12,867 nucleotides of DNA from an uncultured Actinomycetes bacterium (GTDB taxonomy: Bacteria; Actinomycetota; Actinomycetes; Nanopelagicales; Nanopelagicaceae). The stretch is from the NCBI GenBank assembly GCA_903932695.1, contig CAIZGZ010000024.1:1-12867 (forward strand). The letters run 5' to 3'. Shown piece by piece: positions 1-6,397 of this stretch. The position numbers were made by a program, and so were the translations under genes. Numbering within the stretch: the stretch's first letter is position 1; each line of letters starts with the position of its first letter. The notes under the pieces were generated by a model that ran no database searches, had not been told where the DNA came from, and saw nothing but the letters and a program-made list of their open reading frames with translations.

Positions 1-867
1 CGCCTGGTTGATCGGGATCGCAAAACCTAGTCCGATAGATCCAGGTTGTGATCCCATCACGCTTGCACCGAGCGAAGCGATCGCTGAATTCACGCCAATC
101 ACCGCGCCATTGATATCAACGAGCGGTCCACCCGAGTTACCGGGATTGACCGCGGCATCGGTCTGGAGTGCGTCGATATACGAACTTTCGCCCGCCTGGC
201 TCTCGGAGTTGGTCGTCACTGGGCGATTCTTCGCTGAGATGATTCCAGCGGTAACCGTTCCGGCTAGACCGAGCGGTGAACCAATTGCAATAACCGGGTC
301 GCCAACTTCTACTTTGCTGCTATCGCCCAACGTGAGTGCGGGTGCATCAGTAACATCAATTTTTAGGACCGCAAGATCGTATGAGGTATCTCGCCCTACT
401 ACCGTTGCGGTGTATTGACGATCATTCGAGAGTTTGACGGTAATAGTTCCGTTACTGAGTACTGCTGGCTCAATCACGTGGTTGTTCGTAAGAATGTAGC
501 CATTACTCTTAATGAAAAATCCGGTACCTGTATCAGAACCATCACTCGAGTTGGAATCAACTTCAACAACAGATGGTGAAACGCGAGCAGCGATTGCCGC
601 CATTGAATTTGGAGCGCGCTCAATATTCCGTGAGACCGAGACCAGTCCAGATGAGCCACCAATTGCAACCCGTGTTGCAATCGCGCCAACGCAACCAGCG
701 ACTAGTGCCATTACGAGCGCAAGGTACCAAGTAACGCCAGCACTTCCCCGACGTTGTGGCACTGGAGTTGGCAACGGTTGGCTATCAGAGATCCACCAAG
801 CGGTGGCGGGGGTAGCCGTTGTAGCAGGTTGCGAGATTGGGGTATCTGTAGGTTCGTTCGTGCTCAT
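1..867 (-). CDS. htrA: HtrA/DegP-type trypsin-like serine protease, membrane-anchored (3' end outside window)
   Basis: The frame stays open from the ATG at 867 to the window edge, giving 289 residues of an S1C protease. Residues 1-44 are a Pro/Thr-rich cytoplasmic tail, and about 45-69 form one membrane helix that should leave the protease outside the cell. The catalytic triad is visible: His130 in TNNHV, Asp164 in YDLAVLK and Ser245 in NPGNSGGPL. The visible part ends at FAIPINQA, where the protease domain closes, so an expected C-terminal PDZ domain would lie beyond position 1. Members degrade or refold damaged envelope proteins. The start is supported by AGGA at 876-879 and by a TAGGAT hexamer 7 nt upstream, so it could be read leadered or leaderless. 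It lies 72 bp behind the O-methyltransferase on the same strand. M. tuberculosis keeps htrA (Rv1223) near its Rv1220c O-methyltransferase. Confidence 0.93.
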   Translation of the reverse strand, partial: MSTNEPTDTPISQPATTATPATAWWISDSQPLPTPVPQRRGSAGVTWYLALVMALVAGCVGAIATRVAIGGSSGLVSVSRNIERAPNSMAAIAARVSPSVVEVDSNSSDGSDTGTGFFIKSNGYILTNNHVIEPAVLSNGTITVKLSNDRQYTATVVGRDTSYDLAVLKIDVTDAPALTLGDSSKVEVGDPVIAIGSPLGLAGTVTAGIISAKNRPVTTNSESQAGESSYIDALQTDAAVNPGNSGGPLVDINGAVIGVNSAIASLGASVMGSQPGSIGLGFAIPINQA

Positions 868-874
868 GTCTCAC

Positions 875-880
875 ATCCTA
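875..880 (-). promoter_or_regulatory. Candidate -10 hexamer (TAGGAT) for htrA
   Basis: TAGGAT on the minus strand is followed by 7 nt and then the htrA ATG at 867, the spacing expected if transcription starts at the A of the start codon. The same bases contain an AGGA that could pair with 16S rRNA, so the site does not by itself distinguish leaderless from leadered translation. No convincing -35 is seen. Confidence 0.4.
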
Positions 881-939
881 TTCCAGCGCCTCTAGAAAAG
901 TATTCCGAGCAGGAGAATTTGAGAGAGGACTCAGCAACT

Positions 940-1569
940 TTACAGTTTGGTAGCGAGCATGACGCCGGCGCCGATCGGCAGGAGGGTCGAACTCCATCGT
1001 GCGTCCTCTTTCACCGCTCTGATTCCATCGCGACGTGAGACGCTTTCAAAATCGCGTTGAGTTGGGTCGGCAACTTTTCCACCGCTGAGCGCTTGGTCGA
1101 TGAAAAGAATTCCGCCAACGCGTAAGAGGCGATACGCCTCGTGAATGACATCCATTAAATCCGCAGCGGGGCGTACGACGATCAGATCGTAATTATTATC
1201 GGCGAGCTTGCCGACGACTTCCAAAACATTGCCGGTGATCAGTCGAAAACGTTGAGCCGAAATTCCGGACTCTTCAAAGACGCTTCGCGCACTCGCAGCT
1301 AACTCCCGCTCGCCATCGATCGAGGTAAGAACGGTCTCTTTGCTGCCGCCGGCAAAGATTGCGAGTCCGCTGACACCAGAGCCAGTTCCGATTTCGACAA
1401 CCGATTTGGCGCGAAGCGTCGCGGTGACAAATGAAAGCAATCCGACGACACCGGGAGTTGGGTCTTGAATTCCTAGCTCGGCGGCATGTGAGCGCGCTTG
1501 CTGCATAAAGATATCTTCACGGACAAAACTCTCGGCATAGGCCGCCATATCGCCGCGATTGCCAATCAT
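940..1569 (-). CDS. SAM-dependent O-methyltransferase (class I, COG4122-like)
   Basis: This 209-aa protein has a Rossmann-type methyltransferase fold. The SAM-binding motif EIGTGSG is at residues 59-65, and Asp85 in SIDGE is the likely ribose-binding acid. The C-terminal LLRVGGILFIDQALSGG pattern is typical of the caffeoyl-CoA/catechol O-methyltransferase group. The ATG at 1569 overlaps the pepA stop as ATGA, indicating translational coupling. A TTG at 1587 would add six residues and a longer overlap, and is less likely. Two metal-binding positions of the catechol-type enzymes are changed: the usual FIDAxK reads VVRPAA (131-136) and the usual DN reads DQ (158-159). Substrate is unknown and activity may not be Mg-dependent. 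Homologues occur beside sigE/htrA in mycobacteria (Rv1220c), which suggests a link to the envelope region, but this is inference. Confidence 0.88.
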   Translation of the reverse strand: MIGNRGDMAAYAESFVREDIFMQQARSHAAELGIQDPTPGVVGLLSFVTATLRAKSVVEIGTGSGVSGLAIFAGGSKETVLTSIDGERELAASARSVFEESGISAQRFRLITGNVLEVVGKLADNNYDLIVVRPAADLMDVIHEAYRLLRVGGILFIDQALSGGKVADPTQRDFESVSRRDGIRAVKEDARWSSTLLPIGAGVMLATKL

Positions 1570-3095
1570 GAGAGGTTTGCCAGCCAATCAATGAGAAGCC
1601 GCGTTCCAAATGCAGTTCCACCTTTGACAAACTCACCAGCATCTTTCTCGCTGCGAGCAGGACCGGCAATGTCGAGGTGGACCCATGCGCGATCTCCGAC
1701 AAAGTGTTCGAGAAAGAGAGCTGCCGTGACTGAACCCGCTGAAAAGTGACCTTTATCCGCAGTGTGATTGAGATCTGCAATGTCGCTCTCGAGCGCAGGC
1801 GCATAATCATCGATGAGTGGCATCGGCCAGACTCGATCGCCGCTTCGTTCGCCGGCTTCGCTCAAAGTTCTGCTGAGCTTAGGATCCCGGCTATACATTG
1901 CGGCGTACTGCTTGCCAAGGCCCAGACTTGCAGCGCCGGTGAGCGTTGCAACGTCAACCAAAATATCTGGCTTCAATTCAAGATCGGCATAGGCCAAACC
2001 ATCGGCGAGAACTAATCGTCCTTCTGCATCAGTGTTTAATACCTCGACCGTTGTTCCGCCGAAGTGAGTGATGACATCGGATGGACGTTGTGCGGTGCCA
2101 GAGACCATATTTTCGGCGCACATTAAGAGCGCAGTAATTCTCACGCGTGGTTTGATCTTTGCCATCGCTGTAGTCGCTGCCAAAATTGCAGCAGCTCCCG
2201 CCATATCTGACTTCATCGCAATCATGGTGTCGTACGGCCGCTTGAGCGAGATACCACCTGTATCAAAGGTGATTCCCTTGCCTACCAGCACAACGTGTGG
2301 CCAATTACGTGATCCGGTTGGTGCATAGCGCACCTCGATCAATCGTGGACCTGGTACGGGAACTGAATTTCCAACCGCACGCAATCCGCCGAAGGCAGCG
2401 AGCGCACGACCGCTCTTCACTGAAACGCTCAGAGCCGGGGACTTTGTGGCGGCCACCAACGACTTCGCTTGTGCAGCCATCCATGCCGGGTTCTTGATGT
2501 TCGACGGAGTGTGAATGAGATCGCGTGCGTTCCACACTGCATCGCTGATAATTCCTGCGCGCTCTAACTCTGCACTTAAGGCTGCCGAGACCACGAAGGT
2601 CGAGGCCGGCTTCTTGGGCTTCTTACCAGCTTCAAGTGCGCTCTTCATCTCAAAGCCATATTGCGAAATTGAGATAGCGCTGAACGCTGCAATAACGCTC
2701 TGCTTTTCATGCGAATCGCTTCCGTTGCCAAAGAAGGTAACGAGAGTTGTAAAACCATTTCCCTTAACTTTGCGACCAAGGCTCGCGCCCGCCTTGCGAT
2801 AATCCTCAACCCCACCAGCGCCAACACCAATGAGATAGATCCGCGAAATCTTTCCGGCATCTTTAACCGGAAGCTCGAGCAGCTCACCACTCTTAGCTGC
2901 AAAATCCGGCCAACTGATCTGGACATCGTCAAAATCAAAAGCGATCCGATGAAAGACCGTGGTGAGAAGTGGATTGGAATCGAGGATCAGATCTGAATCT
3001 CTCTTATGGACCGCGATAGCGATCGCATCATATTTTTCGAGTTCTTGAACCTTCAACGCACTTACCGTGGTGAAAACTGGTGCGGAGATTCGCAT
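1566..3095 (-). CDS. pepA: Leucyl aminopeptidase (peptidase family M17)
   Basis: A 509-aa cytosolic aminopeptidase that removes N-terminal residues during protein turnover and normally works as a hexamer with two metal ions per subunit. The N-terminal macro-like domain (about 1-165) is divergent, as usual. The catalytic domain has every key residue: Lys273 in VGKG, Asp278 in FDTGG, catalytic Lys285, Asp297 in KSDMAG, and Asp356, Glu358 and Arg360 in the family signature NTDAEGRL (354-361). Length matches E. coli PepA (503 aa). The ATG at 3095 lies 23 bp after the DUF3117 stop and has no clear Shine-Dalgarno; the upstream TAAGAA is only a weak -10. The stop overlaps the methyltransferase start by 4 nt. 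The protein looks full length and intact. Confidence 0.96.
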   Translation of the reverse strand: MRISAPVFTTVSALKVQELEKYDAIAIAVHKRDSDLILDSNPLLTTVFHRIAFDFDDVQISWPDFAAKSGELLELPVKDAGKISRIYLIGVGAGGVEDYRKAGASLGRKVKGNGFTTLVTFFGNGSDSHEKQSVIAAFSAISISQYGFEMKSALEAGKKPKKPASTFVVSAALSAELERAGIISDAVWNARDLIHTPSNIKNPAWMAAQAKSLVAATKSPALSVSVKSGRALAAFGGLRAVGNSVPVPGPRLIEVRYAPTGSRNWPHVVLVGKGITFDTGGISLKRPYDTMIAMKSDMAGAAAILAATTAMAKIKPRVRITALLMCAENMVSGTAQRPSDVITHFGGTTVEVLNTDAEGRLVLADGLAYADLELKPDILVDVATLTGAASLGLGKQYAAMYSRDPKLSRTLSEAGERSGDRVWPMPLIDDYAPALESDIADLNHTADKGHFSAGSVTAALFLEHFVGDRAWVHLDIAGPARSEKDAGEFVKGGTAFGTRLLIDWLANLS

Positions 3096-3118
3096 GGTTT
3101 ATTCTTACGTACTCGTGC

Positions 3119-3298
3119 TTATTTTTTAACGAGTGCTACGGCCGCCTGCAGGGCGTTACCGAGATTTGTGGCCTCTTCAACGTTGAGTTCAACGACTAGC
3201 CGTCCGCCGCCCTCGAGTGGGATGCGCATAACGAGGCTGCGAGCCTCCTTGGTAACCTCCATTGGACCATCACCAGTACGTGGTTTCATGGCTGCCAT
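3119..3298 (-). CDS. DUF3117 small actinobacterial protein (59 aa)
   Basis: A 59-codon gene whose product starts MAAMKPRTGDGPMEVTKEAR and continues with the SLVMRIPLEGGGRLVVELN segment typical of DUF3117. It ends in a helix (EEATNLGNALQAA) and two lysines. The family is nearly confined to Actinobacteria and its function is not established. The M. tuberculosis homologue Rv1211 has been described as calmodulin-like, but I see no EF-hand loop here. The start is firmly set by AAGGGAG at 3306-3312, 7 nt before the ATG, one of the strongest ribosome binding sites in the window and consistent with high expression. It sits between the sigma region 4 protein (66 bp upstream) and pepA (23 bp downstream) on the same strand. 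Confidence 0.93.
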   Translation of the reverse strand: MAAMKPRTGDGPMEVTKEARSLVMRIPLEGGGRLVVELNVEEATNLGNALQAAVALVKK

Positions 3299-3305
3299 GG
3301 TGGGA

Positions 3306-3312
3306 CTCCCTT
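3306..3312 (-). promoter_or_regulatory. Strong Shine-Dalgarno for DUF3117
   Basis: AAGGGAG on the minus strand lies 7 nt before the ATG at 3298. It stands out because several other genes in the window lack any recognisable Shine-Dalgarno. Confidence 0.8.
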
Positions 3313-3364
3313 ACTGAAACTGATTAATCCAACGAACGTAAATACCAGGGATAAGTATCTCGCA

Positions 3365-3568
3365 TCACACCGATGGTGGGAAATCGAGGAGGCGAGCCAG
3401 ACGCGCCTTTCCGCCTGAAATCACCACATCGACCGACCGTTGGGGCACGCCCAAGGTGGCGGCGATCTCCGCTGCCGACATGCCTTTGAGCAGGTTGAGC
3501 GTCAGAATAAAGCGTTCTTCTTCGGGCAGGCTGGCAAGCACATCCGCGATCGTTGCTCCCTGCTTCAC
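3365..3568 (-). CDS. Standalone sigma-70 region 4 / helix-turn-helix protein (67 aa)
   Basis: The product consists almost entirely of a sigma-70 region 4 domain. LPEEERFILTLNLLKGMS (about 14-31) matches the first helices, and the helix-turn-helix SAAEIAATLGVPQRSVDVV (31-49) is followed by the KARLARLL end helix. In full sigma factors this domain reads the -35 element, but no region 2 or other sigma domain is encoded here. The start used is the GTG at 3568, because an in-frame TGA lies two codons upstream; there is no good Shine-Dalgarno. That GTG overlaps the stop of a 7-codon reading frame (3565-3588) as GTGA, which suggests either translational coupling or a lost base that once joined the two. 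The gene lies 34 bp behind the LOG gene. It could be a transcription regulator or polymerase-binding protein; its target is unknown. Confidence 0.78.
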   Translation of the reverse strand: MKQGATIADVLASLPEEERFILTLNLLKGMSAAEIAATLGVPQRSVDVVISGGKARLARLLDFPPSV

Positions 3569-3588
3569 GGATCAAGGCTACTGGGCAT
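3565..3588 (-). other. Seven-codon mini-ORF overlapping the sigma region 4 gene
   Basis: ATG at 3588 opens a frame encoding MPSSLDP and ending at TGA 3567-3565. This stop overlaps the GTG start of the sigma region 4 gene as GTGA. It begins 14 nt after the LOG stop. One extra base in the proline codon (CC to CCN) would fuse the two frames into a 74-residue protein beginning MPSSLDPVKQGAT. It may therefore be a coupling leader, the true N-terminus behind a sequencing error or deletion, or chance. Confidence 0.35.
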
Positions 3589-3602
3589 TTCTGGGGAAAT
3601 AC

Positions 3603-4145
3603 CTAAAAGCTAGCCCCTTCGCAGGCCAAGAGCGCCTGCTCCACCTCTCGAACCCAGATCGCTTGCTCACGCTGCCCCGGCTTCATAAATTCCAGAGCCG
3701 CGAGGTGATCGAGTGCGAGCGCAAGTGGATCATAGACGCCAAATGGATCGAGAACTACTACCGGCTTAGCGTGAAAGTTGAGGTACTTTCCGACCCAGAT
3801 TTCAAAGAGCTCCTCGAGGGTGCCGAGACTGCCCGGCAGGGCGATAAATGCATCCGAGAGCTCTTCGAGCTTCGCCTTTCGGGTGCGCATATCAGGGGTC
3901 ACAAACATCTCACTTGCCGCATCATCATGAAATTCAAGTCGCTTCAAACTTTCGGGAATAACACCGATCGTCGCAGCTCCGCCGTCACGCGCGCCTCTGG
4001 CCACCGCACCCATCATGGAGATCTTGCCACCGCCCCATACCAATTCGTGGCCGCGGGCAGCGATCGCACTGCCTACCTCATATGCCAGATCAATGAATTT
4101 CTGATCGACAGTGGGCGATGACGAGCAATAGACACTAATACGCAT
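3603..4145 (-). CDS. LOG-family protein (lysine decarboxylase-like Rossmann fold, TIGR00730)
   Basis: A 180-aa protein of the LOG family, whose studied members are phosphoribohydrolases that release the base from nucleoside 5'-monophosphates such as cytokinin riboside monophosphate. N-terminal MRISVYCSSS and GGGKISMMG (38-46) form the nucleotide-binding side, and MRTRK (86-90) gives the conserved arginine. The family signature PGGxGTxxE appears as PGSLGTLEE (104-112), so the second glycine is serine while the threonine and glutamate are kept. The frame stays open upstream to 4304, but that would run into dapD on the other strand, and the family start motif begins at 4145. There is no clear Shine-Dalgarno; GAGAAT at 4152-4157, 6 nt upstream, is a weak -10. 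M. tuberculosis Rv1205 holds the matching place near dapD. Natural substrate unknown. Confidence 0.9.
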   Translation of the reverse strand: MRISVYCSSSPTVDQKFIDLAYEVGSAIAARGHELVWGGGKISMMGAVARGARDGGAATIGVIPESLKRLEFHDDAASEMFVTPDMRTRKAKLEELSDAFIALPGSLGTLEELFEIWVGKYLNFHAKPVVVLDPFGVYDPLALALDHLAALEFMKPGQREQAIWVREVEQALLACEGASF

Positions 4146-4179
4146 CCGCCAATTCTCGCACGCTCCCCCGATCCTCAGA

Positions 4180-4185
4180 TACCGT
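4180..4185 (+). promoter_or_regulatory. Candidate -10 hexamer (TACCGT) for leaderless dapD
   Basis: TACCGT is followed by 6 nt and the dapD ATG at 4192. No Shine-Dalgarno is present in the 46-bp divergent gap to the LOG gene, so a leaderless transcript starting at the A of ATG is the simplest reading. No good -35 match is seen. Confidence 0.45.
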
Positions 4186-4191
4186 ACCGCC

Positions 4192-5103
4192 ATGAGAAAA
4201 GCATGGGGATATGGCGTTGCGACTATTGCCGCACAGGGAGATCTACTCGACGTCTGGTTTAGCGATCTAGCACTTGAACCATTGACCTCAAAGAGCGATC
4301 TCACCGCTCTCCTTCATGCCGACGCCGTACGCCGCGTCACAAAGAAACTTGTTGAGATCGAGATCGATCTCGATACCCCTCCCGCGAGCGCAGAGGATGC
4401 ATATCTTCGCCTTCACCTTCTCTCCCATCGCCTTGTTGCCCCGCATGGTGCAAATCTCGATGGCGTATTCGGCTTGCTCACCAATGTGGTCTGGACCAAC
4501 CATGGCCCATGTTCGCTCGTTGATTTTGAGCAAGTGCGCATCGCACTTCGTGCAGCTCACGGCCATGTCACAGTATTGAGCGTTGATAAGTTCCCTCGGA
4601 TGGTCGACTACGTTGTTCCAGAAGGAGTACGTATTGCAGATGCAGATCGAGTTCGCCTTGGCGCACACCTTGCTGCAGGCACAACGATCATGCACGAGGG
4701 CTTTGTGAACTTCAACGCCGGCACACTGGGTAAGTCAATGGTTGAAGGTCGTATAAGCGCAGGTGTAATCGTTGGAGATGGCAGCGATGTTGGTGGCGGC
4801 GCATCGATCATGGGCACTCTCAGCGGTGGCGGCAAAGAAGTTATTGCTATTGGCGAACGTTGTCTGCTCGGTGCGAACTCCGGACTTGGCATCTCACTTG
4901 GCAACGACTGCGTGATCGAATCTGGAACCTACATCACGGCAGGTTCAAAGATCACGCTCCCCGATGGCAGCGTTGTGAAAGCTCGAGAACTTTCTGGCGC
5001 AAACAACCTGATCTTTCGTCGCAACTCTCAACACGGAAATCTTGAAGTTGTTCCAAAAGTTGGCGGTTGGGAAGGTCTGAACTCGATCCTCCACGCTAAT
5101 TAA
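4192..5103 (+). CDS. dapD: 2,3,4,5-tetrahydropyridine-2,6-dicarboxylate N-succinyltransferase (actinobacterial type)
   Basis: DapD transfers succinyl from succinyl-CoA to tetrahydrodipicolinate in the succinylase route to meso-diaminopimelate and lysine, in the cytosol. The 303-aa protein has an N-terminal alpha/beta domain (1-145), then a left-handed beta-helix of hexapeptide repeats (about 146-275) and a C-terminal cap. The strongly conserved run MVEGRISAGVIVGDGSDVGG (183-202) contains Glu185, corresponding to the catalytic Glu199 of M. tuberculosis DapD (Rv1201c). NFNAGTLG (173-180) and GTLSGGGK (208-215) also match the actinobacterial group. It is transcribed divergently from the LOG gene, with 46 bp between the starts. 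No dapE is visible next to it. Length is slightly below the mycobacterial protein (317 aa), and all core motifs are intact. Confidence 0.96.
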   Translation: MRKAWGYGVATIAAQGDLLDVWFSDLALEPLTSKSDLTALLHADAVRRVTKKLVEIEIDLDTPPASAEDAYLRLHLLSHRLVAPHGANLDGVFGLLTNVVWTNHGPCSLVDFEQVRIALRAAHGHVTVLSVDKFPRMVDYVVPEGVRIADADRVRLGAHLAAGTTIMHEGFVNFNAGTLGKSMVEGRISAGVIVGDGSDVGGGASIMGTLSGGGKEVIAIGERCLLGANSGLGISLGNDCVIESGTYITAGSKITLPDGSVVKARELSGANNLIFRRNSQHGNLEVVPKVGGWEGLNSILHAN

Positions 5104-5120
5104 CCCGGATTAATTCTGGG
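5104..5120. terminator. Short hairpin between convergent dapD and the SpoIID gene
   Basis: CCCGGA and TCTGGG form a 6-bp stem (one G-T wobble) around a 5-nt loop, just 3' of the dapD stop and in the 28-bp gap shared with the convergent SpoIID gene. No run of T follows on the plus strand. On the minus strand it is followed by TTAATTAG. It may act weakly as a terminator in either direction. Confidence 0.35.
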
Positions 5121-5131
5121 CTAGTCCTGCA

Positions 5132-6397
5132 CTAATACCCCGAAGGTGCAATCTCAAACCATGATGATGGGATTCGCAACTTCGTTTTAAAGTCGCCCAC
5201 TTGCAATTGAGCACTTGTCCCGCTGCTGGAAGTTGCGGTGATCGAGATCGCGCTATTTGAGACAGATCGCGAATCAATACTTAGCTTCACGACATCCGGC
5301 AGGTTAAAGGCAGTTGCCACATCTCGTTGAATCAAAACCCGCTGCCAATGTGAATAATAAGGATTGAGAAAAATATCCAGCGACCATGGGTCTGGCACGT
5401 TCGTGAGATATGGCTGCGCAGTGCCCCAGACATCAACGCTCCGCTGCGTCATACCGCCATCAGAGGCGAAGAAGTAGACCGAGATCGGTTTGCCGCCATA
5501 ATAAACTGCATAACCGGTATTAGGGTCCGTGGTGGTGGCATCGACCGCCGCTTTCCATGTTCCGCCCACACCTACTTCTGATTCTTTGGCGTAACCAATA
5601 TAACTCTGGTCGTACATGCTGCTATAGAGATTGCAATCACATTCTTTCCGAATCGATGCAAGATGAGTGAGAGCGTAGGTACGCGATGCGATCGCTTGCG
5701 CCGAAAGAGCAGCAGGGAGGTAAGACGATGGCATCTCACCAATGCCATAGAGATATTCGTTGTGCAAACTCATGGTGTCGGTGATCTCGATCTTGCCCGC
5801 GACATATTTGAGTTGAACAAAGCCGTATTTGAGCTGCATGCTTCCGCTAGATGCGCTCATTTGGAGAATTTGAGGCAGCGCAGTGGCGCCATTTGAATTC
5901 CAAGAAATATTCCATAGTGGAGATGGTTGCTGCGCAGCCGAGATCGTTGTGCCTGGACAGACCGTGCTCTCGACAATCGCTCGAGCGACCACTGAGAATT
6001 TCATTGTGCAATTTGCCGACGTTGTTACCGGAGTGGGGTTTGCAATAGCTGCTGCGTTGGGCAGCGCTGTGAGCGAATATGTGGCACCGAGAACTGGTTT
6101 GACCACGGTGAATGAAACATACGTTGCTTGGTGTGCAACGTTGACCCGGATCGGTATGTTGTCCGCGACTGGTACTACTTGAGCGCCAGGAAACCAATAC
6201 GTCAGAATGTCAGAGGCGCTCATCCCCTCCATCGCCTGACCTTCAGCGCCGATCTGGCTAAGCCCTACGCCATGACCAAAACCAGAACCAGTTAGGACAA
6301 AGTGAGCTGGGATAGCACTTGCTTGTGCTGGAGCTAGTCCAACACTGGTCAACACGATGCCAGTCAGCGCAGCGCAGAGAGCGAAAAACTTTCTCAT
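5132..6397 (-). CDS. Secreted SpoIID/LytB-domain protein (probable peptidoglycan-active)
   Basis: A 421-aa exported protein. MRKFFALCAALTGIVLTSVG begins a Sec signal peptide ending near Ala28 (AQASA, then IPAHF). GSGFGHGVGLSQIGA (37-51) comes first, then a low-similarity middle, then the SpoIID core SLHNEYLYGIGEMPSS with AQAIASRTYAL (210-243), and SDGGMTQ (312-318). The C-terminal GDFKTKLRIPSSWFEI (401-416) is also usual in the family. Glu221 of GEMP is the candidate catalytic residue by comparison with the lytic transglycosylase SpoIID. Cysteine pairs at 130/147 and 253/255 could form disulphides outside the cell. The ATG at 6397 shares one base with the glycosyltransferase stop (TAATG), so the two are coupled; a 32-residue upstream extension would hide the signal peptide. 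It is probably involved in wall remodelling rather than sporulation. Confidence 0.88.
   Translation of the reverse strand: MRKFFALCAALTGIVLTSVGLAPAQASAIPAHFVLTGSGFGHGVGLSQIGAEGQAMEGMSASDILTYWFPGAQVVPVADNIPIRVNVAHQATYVSFTVVKPVLGATYSLTALPNAAAIANPTPVTTSANCTMKFSVVARAIVESTVCPGTTISAAQQPSPLWNISWNSNGATALPQILQMSASSGSMQLKYGFVQLKYVAGKIEITDTMSLHNEYLYGIGEMPSSYLPAALSAQAIASRTYALTHLASIRKECDCNLYSSMYDQSYIGYAKESEVGVGGTWKAAVDATTTDPNTGYAVYYGGKPISVYFFASDGGMTQRSVDVWGTAQPYLTNVPDPWSLDIFLNPYYSHWQRVLIQRDVATAFNLPDVVKLSIDSRSVSNSAISITATSSSGTSAQLQVGDFKTKLRIPSSWFEIAPSGY

Noticed and set aside
8..895. Plus-strand reading frames opposite htrA (8-418, 512-895)
   Set aside because: They are antisense to clear HtrA motifs and show no family of their own.
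868..950. Possible terminator hairpin (AACT-GTAA-AGTT) after the O-methyltransferase
   Set aside because: The stem is only 4 bp and AT-rich, partly inside the coding end, with no T run.
4146..4304. Upstream extension of the LOG gene to 4304 (233 aa)
   Set aside because: It would overlap dapD on the opposite strand, and the added 53 residues do not resemble the family, which begins at MRISVY.
4288..4695. Minus-strand 135-residue frame inside dapD
   Set aside because: It lies opposite well-conserved dapD sequence and has no recognisable domain; some cysteine richness looks accidental.
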